64,000 nt of DNA. Source: Massilia sp. CF038. GTDB lineage: Bacteria > Pseudomonadota > Gammaproteobacteria > Burkholderiales > Burkholderiaceae_D. Both the position numbers and the translations under genes were made by a program. The notes beneath the pieces were generated by a model. It searched no databases and was not told the DNA's origin. It was given only the letters and a program-made list of their open reading frames with translations. The stretch spans positions 1,860,001 through 1,924,000 of the forward strand of contig NZ_FQWU01000002.1 in NCBI RefSeq assembly GCF_900129765.1, given 5' to 3'. Position 1 is the first letter of the stretch. Each line of letters starts with the position of its first letter. Of the stretch, positions 46,699 through 55,592 are shown in pieces.

Positions 46699-49600
46699 CT
46701 ATCTGTTGCTTGCTTCCTTCAAACCCAGCGACACCGCCAGTTTTTCGGTTTCCAGCGAGGGCGCCACGCCCAGCACGATCGACAGCGTATCGCGGCAGCG
46801 GCGGTAAGCGCCGAACGCGGCGGCGGTGCCATCCTTTTGACGGGCACAGCGCATCCAGCCGCGGTAATTCGCTTCCGACAAGGGCTCCGCCTCCAGCGCG
46901 CGCTGGTACAAGCCCAGCGCCGTCTCCCATTCAGCGCCCGCCTCCAGATCCTGGCCCAGCCGGGCCACCGCAGCGAGAAAGACGTTGCGTGCACGGTCGC
47001 GCATGGGCAGGATCCAGCTGTCTTCGATGCCGTCGCAGAAAGGACCGCGGTACAGCGCCAGCAAGGACGCGGCAAGGCGGCGGATATCGTCGACCGGTGC
47101 CGCCGCTGGCAAGCTGGCAATGGTCAGACAAAGGGCATCCAGCGCCGCCACATCGGACCACACCTGCGCCTCGTTGAGCCAGATTCGTCCACCTGCAACC
47201 GTGACCGCGTCGTCACTTCTGAGCAGCTTGCGCAGCCGGTGCAGCGTGACATTGAGGGCCGAGCGCGCCACGTCGGCATTGCCCCATAACTGGCTGACCA
47301 GCGATGGCTGGGTGCGCCCACCCTCGCCTGCCGCCACCAGGCTTTTCAGCAGGGTCAGAGGACGCTGCTGGGCCTTGCCACTTGGCGCCAGCTCGGTGCC
47401 GGCCAGGGCTATTTCAAATTTGCCCAGCGTGCGCACCGCCACTGGCCATGGCCAGCCTGGCACCGAACGGTGCGGCGACACCAGACTCTGGCGGGTGGCG
47501 ATAGCTGCAGCGTAAGTGCTGTCGATCTCGTTTTCCAGCGCCAGCGCGACGATCCGGGCGGCCAGCTGCGGCAGAGCGGCAAACAGGAGCGCGCCACGGC
47601 GGCGGCGATGGGCCTGCAGCGCGGCCTGCAAGGCTTCACGCGCAGCGCCAGTGTCGCCTTGCTGCGCGTGCGCGCAGGCTTGAATGAACAAGGCCTCCTC
47701 GCGAAGCAGCGCCAGCTGCACGCCGCCTGCCAGATCGGCGGCAGCGCCATAGCAGCGCGCCGCGCCGTCGAAGTCGCCCTGCCATGCCAGGCAGGCGCCC
47801 AGCAGCGCCTCGCACGTGGCGCGCTCGGATGGCGGCATGCCGGCGTCGTAAGCGAAACGCACCGTGGTGCGGGCCGCGTCGAGCGCGCCGGCCAGGTGAC
47901 CAGACAAGGCATGCCAGTGCGTGTCGAGCAGGCTCCATTCGGCCAGCGCACGCCCGGCTGCGGGCATCATTTGATCGAGCACGGTGCGTGCCGCAGCCAG
48001 TTCGCCCGTGTCAATCAGGTGCCGCGCGTGCAGTGCCTGATCTTGCGCGCCGTCGCTGCCGATCAGGCGCGCGGCCATCATTACCTCTTGCGCGCGCTCT
48101 TGCTGGCCTTCCTTGTTGTACCAGCGTGCCACGTGACGCAGCCAGCGCACCTGGTCAAGCGCGCTCGCATGCTCGACCTGCGCCAGCTGCGTGATCAGCG
48201 CGCCGGCGCGCGCCGCGTTGTCGCTCATATCGAAGTAGCGCAGCACGATCGCGCCCGCCGCAAGCAATTCCGATGCTTGCGCGACAGGCTGCATGGCGGC
48301 CAGGGTACGTTCGCAGCACGCAGTCAGCCGCGCCTGATCCGGCACGCCAGCCAGCAGCGCACACAGAAGACGCGAGTGCACACGCAACAGGGCCACCGGA
48401 TCGGACCACAGCGCTGCGTCTTCGGCGCCTGCAGCCAGTACCTCGCGCCACTGTTCCAATCCGGCTGGATCGGCCCAATCGGCCTCGTAACTATCGACAA
48501 TGGCAGCCGCAGCCAGCAGTTGATCGACCCGCTGGCCGGATTGCCGGAATGCCGCTTCTGCTTTCATCAGCAGCGTTCTTGCATGCCGGGGCCGCAGCTC
48601 GACCAGCGACATGCCATGCCAGTAATCGAGCTGCGGCATCGCTTGCGCGAGCATTGCATCCAGACTGCTTAGCCACAGGCGCCAGCTTTCGCCACGGCCC
48701 ATGGCCAGCATGCCCGCGGCAGTGCGCACCAGGAAGCGCGCAAACGCCGCTGCATCGCCGGCTTCCTGGAACAAGCGCTCTGCCTCGTCCAGCCGGCCGC
48801 TTTGCTCCATCAGCACAGCCGCGCGTCCGCTCATGGCCGTCAGTGCCGATGCCTCGAGCTCACTGCGAGCCCGCCCCCGCAGAAAGTCGCCAAACAGCGG
48901 ATGGAATTGATAGATGCCGTCGCTGCTGCGCTCAACAAACTGGCGCGTACGGCATAACTGCGCCATCAGGCGCGGCGCCGCGTCTGCGCCGGCCAGTCCA
49001 CCAATGTCGGCCTGCGCCAGCGAGGGCGCGCAAGACAGCAGCAACAACGCATGCCGGTCAGGCGCAGCCATCGGGCCCAGGACTTCGCCCTCAAAATAGC
49101 GGAACACAGCGTCCACGCCGCCGGCGCGCAGCATCGCTAGCGCCGCCGGCCAGCCTGCCGCAAGCGCCACCCAGGCGTCGGCGCTGTCGCCCGCGCCAGC
49201 CATGGCAAACGCTTCATCGCCCTGGGCGCGCAGAACATCCCAGTCCAGCACCGTCAGCGTGCCACCAAGTTCGAGCCGCGCCAGTCTGGCAGGCGGGGTA
49301 TCGCGGCTCAGCGCCAGCAGCGTCACACCATCCGGTACTTCGCTGAACGCGTACTCGAGCAGCTGGCCGGCGTTATCCCAATCAAACTCCTGCAAATTGT
49401 CGAGAACCAGGACCGCGCCGGTCGGCAAGGCCGCATAAAAGGTACGGAAGAACAGACGCGCGAAACCGGCCGCGCCGCTATGCAGATCCGGCGCCTGCCA
49501 TGCCATGCAGCCGTCGAGCTTGCGCAAGGCTTCGGAGAAATAGAAGAACAAGGTACCGGGATCGGCGTCCGCGGCATCGATGCGGCACCAGATCGCTGGC

Positions 49601-49821
49601 GCGCGGTCATGTTCCAGCCAGCTTGCCGCCAGCGTCGACTTGCCCGCGCCCGGCGGTGCCGCCAGCCAGATCACGCGGTGCTGCAAGCGCAACTGGCCGA
49701 TCAGCGCAAACAGACGCGCACGCGCCAGCACGCCCTGCACGCGCGGGGGCGTGAGCTTTGCATACCTGGTTGGCGGGAATTGCGGCGCTACCGCCGCCAG
49801 CCTTTTCGCAGTCGATCGCAT
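46699..49821 (-). CDS. large STAND-like NTPase regulator with C-terminal wHTH-BTAD
   Basis: 1040-aa MalT/BTAD-type transcription factor. Walker A is APPGAGKST (about 55-63), and a Walker B-like AVLVLDNLQEF is near 140. The middle is a long array of TPR-like helices (about 330-790). The C-terminus has an OmpR-type winged helix (VRTLGKFEIALAGTELA, LNVTLHRLRKLL) and a bacterial transcriptional activation domain to the end. Such proteins sense an inducer through the TPR region and activate nearby genes. It lies directly upstream of the DUF1800-DUF1501 pair on the same strand, a plausible target. Its inducer is unknown. Confidence 0.85.
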   Translation of the reverse strand: MRSTAKRLAAVAPQFPPTRYAKLTPPRVQGVLARARLFALIGQLRLQHRVIWLAAPPGAGKSTLAASWLEHDRAPAIWCRIDAADADPGTLFFYFSEALRKLDGCMAWQAPDLHSGAAGFARLFFRTFYAALPTGAVLVLDNLQEFDWDNAGQLLEYAFSEVPDGVTLLALSRDTPPARLARLELGGTLTVLDWDVLRAQGDEAFAMAGAGDSADAWVALAAGWPAALAMLRAGGVDAVFRYFEGEVLGPMAAPDRHALLLLSCAPSLAQADIGGLAGADAAPRLMAQLCRTRQFVERSSDGIYQFHPLFGDFLRGRARSELEASALTAMSGRAAVLMEQSGRLDEAERLFQEAGDAAAFARFLVRTAAGMLAMGRGESWRLWLSSLDAMLAQAMPQLDYWHGMSLVELRPRHARTLLMKAEAAFRQSGQRVDQLLAAAAIVDSYEADWADPAGLEQWREVLAAGAEDAALWSDPVALLRVHSRLLCALLAGVPDQARLTACCERTLAAMQPVAQASELLAAGAIVLRYFDMSDNAARAGALITQLAQVEHASALDQVRWLRHVARWYNKEGQQERAQEVMMAARLIGSDGAQDQALHARHLIDTGELAAARTVLDQMMPAAGRALAEWSLLDTHWHALSGHLAGALDAARTTVRFAYDAGMPPSERATCEALLGACLAWQGDFDGAARCYGAAADLAGGVQLALLREEALFIQACAHAQQGDTGAAREALQAALQAHRRRRGALLFAALPQLAARIVALALENEIDSTYAAAIATRQSLVSPHRSVPGWPWPVAVRTLGKFEIALAGTELAPSGKAQQRPLTLLKSLVAAGEGGRTQPSLVSQLWGNADVARSALNVTLHRLRKLLRSDDAVTVAGGRIWLNEAQVWSDVAALDALCLTIASLPAAAPVDDIRRLAASLLALYRGPFCDGIEDSWILPMRDRARNVFLAAVARLGQDLEAGAEWETALGLYQRALEAEPLSEANYRGWMRCARQKDGTAAAFGAYRRCRDTLSIVLGVAPSLETEKLAVSLGLKEASNR

Positions 49822-49885
49822 GGTGGTTCAAGTCTTTGCATGGATGCTGGCCGGGCCGGCGGATCGCGCTCGGTGGCCTGTGAAG

Positions 49886-49895
49886 TTGTATACAA
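49886..49895. promoter_or_regulatory. TTGTATACAA palindrome in divergent promoter
   Basis: A perfect 10-bp palindrome lies in the 105-bp gap between the divergent BTAD regulator and response regulator genes. It includes TACAAT (49891-49896), a fair -10 hexamer for the response regulator, which starts 30 bases on. It could be a promoter core, an operator, or both. Confidence 0.35.
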
Positions 49896-49926
49896 TACAC
49901 GATTGCCTTTTGCCCCTACCAATATC

Positions 49927-50502
49927 ATGTCGATCTTCAAAGCCGAGAACCTGGCACAGGCGGATCAGCGTGCAGCCTTGCCGCAGCCGCGCCACAGTGT
50001 GCTGGTGGTCGACGATGTGCGTGCCAATGCCTCGGTCATGGCCGCGATCCTGCGACCGCACTTCAATTTGTTTGAAGCACATGACGCCGACCAGGCGCTG
50101 GCCTTGCTCGATGCCTTGCCTGCCGGGCAGACACTGGCCTGCATCATCAGCGACCACCGCATGCCGCGCATGAGCGGCGTGCAGCTGTTCGACCTGCTGC
50201 GCCAGCGCGTGCCGCACACGCAGCGCGTCATGGTCACCGGCTACATGGACATGGACGCACTGGTGGACGCCATCAATCGCGCCGAAATCTACCGCTTTGT
50301 GGCCAAGCCCTTCGACGCCACCGACTTCCTGCTGACGGTGCAATGCGCCGCCGCCGCGTTCGAAACCGTCCAGGCGCAGGAGGCACTTGAACACGCGCAG
50401 GCACACCAGCTGCACGAGCTGCGCGCGGCGCTGCACGCAGCGCGCGGGCATCAGCAAGCACTGGAAGCGCAGCTGCGTGCACGCAGCCATGCCCCGTCTT
50501 AG
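49927..50502 (+). CDS. orphan response regulator, receiver domain plus coiled coil
   Basis: 191 aa. The receiver domain (about 23-140) has the acidic pair in LVVDDVRAN (Asp29-Asp30), the phospho-acceptor Asp76 in CIISDHRMP, Thr in MVTGYMDMD and Lys in VAKPFDATD. The remaining 50 residues are a Gln/Ala-rich coiled coil (ALEHAQAHQLHELRAALH) with no DNA-binding or enzymatic output. The receiver is of the type found in RpfG-like proteins. It may act by protein contact. The fused kinase at 36033-41072 lacks a receiver and is a possible partner. The stop overlaps the convergent GH9 gene by four bases. Confidence 0.85.
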   Translation: MSIFKAENLAQADQRAALPQPRHSVLVVDDVRANASVMAAILRPHFNLFEAHDADQALALLDALPAGQTLACIISDHRMPRMSGVQLFDLLRQRVPHTQRVMVTGYMDMDALVDAINRAEIYRFVAKPFDATDFLLTVQCAAAAFETVQAQEALEHAQAHQLHELRAALHAARGHQQALEAQLRARSHAPS

Positions 50503-52994
50503 GGCGCCGCCCCGCTGCATGCCATCAAGGCCACCTTGTTGATGCAGGCGCCGTAGCCATTCACACCACTGAACAGATAGACCGAGGTCCCAGGCGCCGC
50601 CGGTGGGGCCGGGAACGATGCAGCGCCATTGACCACTTTCTGCTGCGCGCGGTTATCCTTGCGCTGCACGCAGACGACGTTGGCCGGCAAGCCGCGCAAG
50701 GTGATCGCCCCGCTGCCGGGCGCGATGGTGCACGCTAGCGCAGTACCGCAAGTGCTGCCGGTACAGGTGCCGGGAACCGTGCCGGCTGCCGGGTCCTGGC
50801 TGGCGTCGTACAGGAAGCCATGCATCGCCACGTTCCACACCATGGTTTCCCAGGTACTGAACTCGTTGCTGTTGATGAGGGACCAGCCGTCACCCCAGCG
50901 CCGCAGGCCGGGCAGCTTCTCCCACGCGGGGAACAGCTTGTTGCTCACGGCCGTCTGATAGGCGGCGCCACTGCGGCCCTGGCTCGGGCCATAGATCACG
51001 ATGCCAGGCACGTTGCCCTTTGGTTTGCCCACGTGCTCCTGCGTGACGCCGTCAGTGAGGCCAAACTTGGTGAAGTAGGAATCCAGATGCGCAGGGCTGC
51101 GCGGCACCACCGTTCCCAGGCCCGTCACAAACGAGCGGTTCAAGGGATTGAGGCCGAGCGAAAAATCGGCGTACTGGCTCACCGCATTGGTGTAGGCCTG
51201 TTTTTTGGCCGAGTCACTGGTAAAGCGCGCGGCAAACGCATACACGTCGGCATACTTGCCTTGCGTGGTCGCGGCGCCCCAGGCGACGAACTTGGTGGCG
51301 CCCTGGGCGTAGGCTTCATTCTCTGGCGCTGGTCCCATGTACGTGCCATTGTCGGCAAAGCTGAAGATGCGCTGCTTGAGTGCCTGGGCCAGTGCTGCGT
51401 CCACCGGTCTGGCTTGCTGCGTCAGGTAGCTGACAAAGTGCACGGTCTGCGCGCTGGCGGCCAGGTTGCCTGGCAAGTACTGCTCGGGCCAGCTGCCGCC
51501 AGCGACCACAATCGCCTGCGCCGTGCGTTTGAACAGCGCATGGTAGGTCTCTTCGCCAGTGGCCAGGTACAGCTGCAGCGACGCATACATGAAGCGCGTT
51601 TTAACGGCCCGTACATCGGCGGTGCGTGCAAGGTAGGCCCAGGCAGCGCGCGCCCGGCCCAGCAATGCGTCGGCGCGGGCGCGGTCATACGGACGGATCA
51701 CGCGTGAGGCTTGTGCGAAGATCCCGGCCGACAAAGCGGTGACGTCTTCGCTCACGGCCCAGGTGCCGTAGCGGCCAGGATCGTTGGCGGCACTGTGCAC
51801 GCCGTACACGGGATGGCGGTCGGTTTCCGTACCGGCGCGTACGCCGCCGTACTGCGGGTCCTGCTTGTCGAAGACCTGCAGATTCTCCCATCCCAGCACG
51901 GCCCACATGGCTTCATCGACAAAGTCCGGGATGCCATTGCCGGACTCGGGAATCTGGTACTGACGGTCGATGAAATGGGTGGGGAAAGCGTCGTAGTACG
52001 ACAGCATCAGGATGGGAATAATCGTGTGCATCGGACGGCGGTCGAAGTCGCCCGCATCGTGATGGCCGCCGCGGATCGGGTGCATGGCCGCATTCGGCGG
52101 CACCGTCAGCACCGGCTTGTCGACCCATGGCGTGCGCGTGTCGGCCACACGCTGGTGGCACACGGCGCGGGTATGTTCGGTGTACGGCATGTCGAGCGCC
52201 ATGCCGCAGCGCTGGTGGTACAGGCCGCGGGTTGAAACGTAGGCGATCTCGCGGCTGGCCGCGTCGCCGACCAGGAAGGGATGTGAACGGCCGCAGCCTG
52301 CAACGGCCACAAAATAAGGGCCGCCTTCAGGCACGCGCTCCAGTGGCAAGCGATACACATGCTCGCCCGATGCTGCTGCGCCGGTGCCGGTGTCGTCCTT
52401 GATGTAGCGGCCCTGGCCCGCGGTGACCACACGGCCGCTGCGCGCGTCGATCACTTCGAACGCGGGCGCCGTGCTCAGTTTGACGGCACCTGCGTCGCCC
52501 AGAAACGCGCCAAAGTTGGCATAGCGCGAAGTCGCCAGCTTGCTGTAACCAACCTGGTTGACCTTGACCGATTCGCACAGCGTGCTGCGGCTGCTGAAGG
52601 TGAGCGCCGTGTTCCCATAGGGCGTGGTGATGGCATACGGCCGCCCATCGGCCAGGGCCTGACTCATACGCAGATAGATGCGGTGCCTGACCGTTACCGG
52701 GAACAGGTTCGGACTGCTGGCCGTCAGCGAGCGCTCTTCGTCATACGGCATGGACATGCGGCTGATGGCCCCAACCTGGGCACCATTGATGCGCCATTTG
52801 GCCAGCGCCAGATCGAGCGGGTCGGCACTGCTGGCGGTACCACCAGCCTCGTTGCGTTTGTCGGTTTGCAGCTCGACCATCAGGACGCCGGGCGCGGCGC
52901 CCTGTACGCCAATGATGGCGGTAGCGGCATGGACGGCGGGCGCCAGCATCGAGGCAAGGAAGGCGGCAGCTAGATAAGTGGGTTGGCTGGGCAT
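50499..52994 (-). CDS. secreted glycoside hydrolase family 9 enzyme
   Basis: 831 aa with a signal peptide (about 1-23). An N-terminal CelD-type Ig-like domain (about 140-235, SVKVNQVGYS) is followed by the GH9 (alpha/alpha)6 barrel. Catalytic base region: Asp313 and Asp316 in GGHHDAGDFD. Catalytic acid: Glu711 in SNEFSTWE. GH9 members are mostly endoglucanases. A further Ser/Gly-rich C-terminal part of about 90 residues with five or six Cys follows and is not a recognised carbohydrate-binding module. Actual substrate (cellulose, beta-glucan, other) is not settled by sequence. Confidence 0.88.
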   Translation of the reverse strand: MPSQPTYLAAAFLASMLAPAVHAATAIIGVQGAAPGVLMVELQTDKRNEAGGTASSADPLDLALAKWRINGAQVGAISRMSMPYDEERSLTASSPNLFPVTVRHRIYLRMSQALADGRPYAITTPYGNTALTFSSRSTLCESVKVNQVGYSKLATSRYANFGAFLGDAGAVKLSTAPAFEVIDARSGRVVTAGQGRYIKDDTGTGAAASGEHVYRLPLERVPEGGPYFVAVAGCGRSHPFLVGDAASREIAYVSTRGLYHQRCGMALDMPYTEHTRAVCHQRVADTRTPWVDKPVLTVPPNAAMHPIRGGHHDAGDFDRRPMHTIIPILMLSYYDAFPTHFIDRQYQIPESGNGIPDFVDEAMWAVLGWENLQVFDKQDPQYGGVRAGTETDRHPVYGVHSAANDPGRYGTWAVSEDVTALSAGIFAQASRVIRPYDRARADALLGRARAAWAYLARTADVRAVKTRFMYASLQLYLATGEETYHALFKRTAQAIVVAGGSWPEQYLPGNLAASAQTVHFVSYLTQQARPVDAALAQALKQRIFSFADNGTYMGPAPENEAYAQGATKFVAWGAATTQGKYADVYAFAARFTSDSAKKQAYTNAVSQYADFSLGLNPLNRSFVTGLGTVVPRSPAHLDSYFTKFGLTDGVTQEHVGKPKGNVPGIVIYGPSQGRSGAAYQTAVSNKLFPAWEKLPGLRRWGDGWSLINSNEFSTWETMVWNVAMHGFLYDASQDPAAGTVPGTCTGSTCGTALACTIAPGSGAITLRGLPANVVCVQRKDNRAQQKVVNGAASFPAPPAAPGTSVYLFSGVNGYGACINKVALMACSGAAP

Positions 52995-53191
52995 GACGGT
53001 CCTGTCAGTGAATGCGAACAGCTGCGGACTGTACTATTTGAAAAGTTACAGATTGATTTCAGCTGGCCCAAAATCCCCGTTGTGTTTCTTGCAAACAAAT
53101 CGTTACAGTTATTTCGTTGACACGTGCGCCGCAGCTGCGCAGCGCGTGGCAGGATCGCTTTATCGCATCCAACTTCGTGAGGAGTAATTGC

Positions 53192-53620
53192 ATGGAAACA
53201 ATGGAACTGCAACGTGGTCGCTTGATCGACCACATTCAGCTGGTGGTGCGCGACCTGGCTGCATCGAAGCGCTTCTACAGTGCCGTGTTCGAGGTGCTGC
53301 AGGTCCCGATGGGCGGTAGCGGCGAGGATTTTTTCTGGGCCGACGAATTGTTTGTGTCCACCGCCGACAGTCAGGCGGCGCACGGCGCACTGACCGGACG
53401 CTGCCACCTGGCATTCCAGGCGCCAGACCGCGCGGTGGTCGAGGCGTTCCACAAGGCGGCCGTGGCCGCCGGCGGCAAGGATAACGGCGCGCCGGGCGAA
53501 CGCCCCTATCACCCCGGTTACTACGCCGCGTTCGTGACTGACCCTGACGGCAACAATATCGAAGCCGTCTTCCATGGCGAGGCCAAACGCAGCGCGCCGT
53601 CGGTGCGTATTACCTTCTGA
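53192..53620 (+). CDS. VOC family protein
   Basis: 142-aa vicinal oxygen chelate protein. The metal-ligand His is in RLIDHIQLVVRDLAASKRFY, a second His is in GRCHLAFQAP, and Glu is in DPDGNNIEAVFHG. This places it with the glyoxalase-like group seen next to lactoylglutathione lyases, but the substrate is unknown. GAGGAG lies 10 bases upstream of the ATG at 53192. It is divergent from the GH9 gene across 197 bases, in which I see no other feature. Confidence 0.87.
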   Translation: METMELQRGRLIDHIQLVVRDLAASKRFYSAVFEVLQVPMGGSGEDFFWADELFVSTADSQAAHGALTGRCHLAFQAPDRAVVEAFHKAAVAAGGKDNGAPGERPYHPGYYAAFVTDPDGNNIEAVFHGEAKRSAPSVRITF

Positions 53621-53696
53621 GACAGCAGCAGAAAGACTTTCCGGCCACGATGATGCTCAAGCATAATGCTTGAACAACATATCAATAAGGCCAGCC

Positions 53697-54779
53697 TTGC
53701 AAGAGAACCAGAGCAATTCCCTCGATGACGACGATGGCGCCCCCGGCTGGGACGCCATCGATGGCGCCCTGTTCCCCCTCTACGGGGAGACCAAGCCACA
53801 GCACATGGGCACCGTTCTGCCGTACATGTTTGGCGGTCCGGACCCGCTGGACGGAATCAGCATCTACCAGCGCACCGAGCCTGTTCCGCACTGGCATTAT
53901 GTGACATACGGCTTTTCGGAACTATATGCAAAAGAATCGGAAGATCCGGCTTGCAGCGGTTATGGCATCGAGCTCACCTTCCGCTTGCGCGCACACGAAG
54001 ACGACACCAGCGCGCCCATCTGGGCCATTTCGTTTCTACAGAATCTCGCTCGCTACGTCTTTGAAACAGGAAATGTGTTTTCCCCTGGGGACCGCATGTC
54101 GGCCAATGGACCGATTGCCGTGGAGATGCCAACCGCCATTTGCGCCATGGCATTCGTTCAAGACCCGGAGTTGCCACCGACCGACACGGCAAATGGCCAC
54201 CTGACGTTTCTGCAAGTTGTCGGCTTGACTGTGGAAGAAGAACAAGCCGCCAAGCATTGGCAGACCGATAAAATGTTGCAGGCATTGCTGACGCACATGC
54301 CCCTCTGGGTGACCGATCTGGGACGCGCTTCCCTGCTGAACAACCCGGCGATCATGGCCGAAATTCAGGCCGGGACGGAACGGGATGGCTCATCCAGCGG
54401 TGCTATCTATACTGCTGTGCTGACAGTGCGGGAACGCAAGCACCTGCTGCGCGCAACGGTCGTGGAGGTGGAAATGGGCGCGCACCAGATCATCGATGTA
54501 TGCGCACTTTTGCCACTGAGGATACCGTTTGAACAGCCATATTTCGTCAATGGCCCCGACTGGCAGATTCGATTTGAACCGGGTAAGGAATGCGGCGTAA
54601 AGAAGGAAGAACGCGTTCTCATCGTGACGATGGACGCCGCTTGCGCCCGTGCTTTCGCCGGCACGGTTCTGGCGAAAGCGGGACGCTACCAACTTGCCGC
54701 CCTACCGACAGTGGTGTGGCAAGTAAAGCAAACCTTGATCAAGGATGCCAACGGCAGTGTCGTGCGTACTGTCGGCTAG
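53697..54779 (+). CDS. suppressor-of-fused (SUFU) domain protein
   Basis: 360 aa. The N-terminal part (PGWDAIDGALFPLYGETKPQ, then PHWHYVTYGFSELYAKE) matches the SUFU domain, with a HWHYVTYG core typical of bacterial members. A second part (about 250-360) is less conserved. The role in bacteria is not established; comparative work has suggested immunity functions in polymorphic toxin systems. TTG at 53697 is chosen as start since AAGG lies seven bases upstream; a TTG at 53670 is the alternative. No toxin gene is adjacent. It converges with the PEP-CTERM gene. Confidence 0.82.
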   Translation: MQENQSNSLDDDDGAPGWDAIDGALFPLYGETKPQHMGTVLPYMFGGPDPLDGISIYQRTEPVPHWHYVTYGFSELYAKESEDPACSGYGIELTFRLRAHEDDTSAPIWAISFLQNLARYVFETGNVFSPGDRMSANGPIAVEMPTAICAMAFVQDPELPPTDTANGHLTFLQVVGLTVEEEQAAKHWQTDKMLQALLTHMPLWVTDLGRASLLNNPAIMAEIQAGTERDGSSSGAIYTAVLTVRERKHLLRATVVEVEMGAHQIIDVCALLPLRIPFEQPYFVNGPDWQIRFEPGKECGVKKEERVLIVTMDAACARAFAGTVLAKAGRYQLAALPTVVWQVKQTLIKDANGSVVRTVG

Positions 54780-54794
54780 CGAGTCAGCCTTCGT

Positions 54795-55418
54795 TCAGCG
54801 CGGCGCGCGGACCCGCCATGCCAGCCCGCCCAGCATCATTGCCAATGCAAACAGGGCCAATGCCGACGGTTCCGGCACATCGACACTGGGCTCGTAGGTC
54901 GTCAGCACCAGATTATCCAAATTAAGAATTTGGTTCGGGTTATCTGGGAGCACCGAGAAGCTGTAGAAGGGCTCGGGACTGATCGCCACCAACTGACCGC
55001 GCAGGAAACTGCTTCCCGCAGCAGGGTTGAATAATTGCTCCCACCAGATCGCATTGCCATCGATGTCGTACAGGGTGACCGTGACGTTCCAGATCGAGTA
55101 GCTGTCGATGCTGAGGCTTGACATCGCCGTGCTCAACTGCACGATCGGGTTCCTCGAACTCATGAAATGGTTGCTCGGGTCGCCGTTATAAAAACTGGTT
55201 TGCAACAGTTGGCCCTGCGTGAAGGTCAATCCAAGTGAGGCGTACTGCGTGGACAAGGTTTGCAGGTAAGTATTCGGCATGGCGACATCATCGGCCGTGC
55301 CGAGGATGCCGTCCAACCCAGGCGTGTGTTCAAAGTCAATGCTGATGGTGCCAGCAAACGCTGGCGCCGCGAACAGACCACATAGCGCGAAGAGGATCGA
55401 GGAAGCAAGTTTTTTCAT
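54795..55418 (-). CDS. PEP-CTERM sorting-domain protein
   Basis: 207 aa with a signal peptide (about 1-22, ending AFA). The C-terminus has the PEP-CTERM layout: VPEPSALAL, then a hydrophobic helix and a basic end (WRVRAPR). Exosortase cuts near the PEP motif and the protein is probably attached to or released into the extracellular matrix. The body (IDFEHTPGLDGILG) resembles secreted beta-sandwich proteins of unknown function. Exosortase genes are not in the window. It is divergent from comM across 174 bases. Confidence 0.88.
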   Translation of the reverse strand: MKKLASSILFALCGLFAAPAFAGTISIDFEHTPGLDGILGTADDVAMPNTYLQTLSTQYASLGLTFTQGQLLQTSFYNGDPSNHFMSSRNPIVQLSTAMSSLSIDSYSIWNVTVTLYDIDGNAIWWEQLFNPAAGSSFLRGQLVAISPEPFYSFSVLPDNPNQILNLDNLVLTTYEPSVDVPEPSALALFALAMMLGGLAWRVRAPR

Positions 55419-55592
55419 GAGGCGTCAGAGGAAGGAGTAAATGGGATCGAGTTGCTTTTTGAGCATACTTTACATTCGCAATTTAATCTACATTCGGACT
55501 GGCAGATCACGCACCTTTGGTCACTCTCAATCCCCGCTGCCGCCGCGCGCTTATCATCGGGCGCACCTCCACTGTCCACCTGCCCAGCCGCC

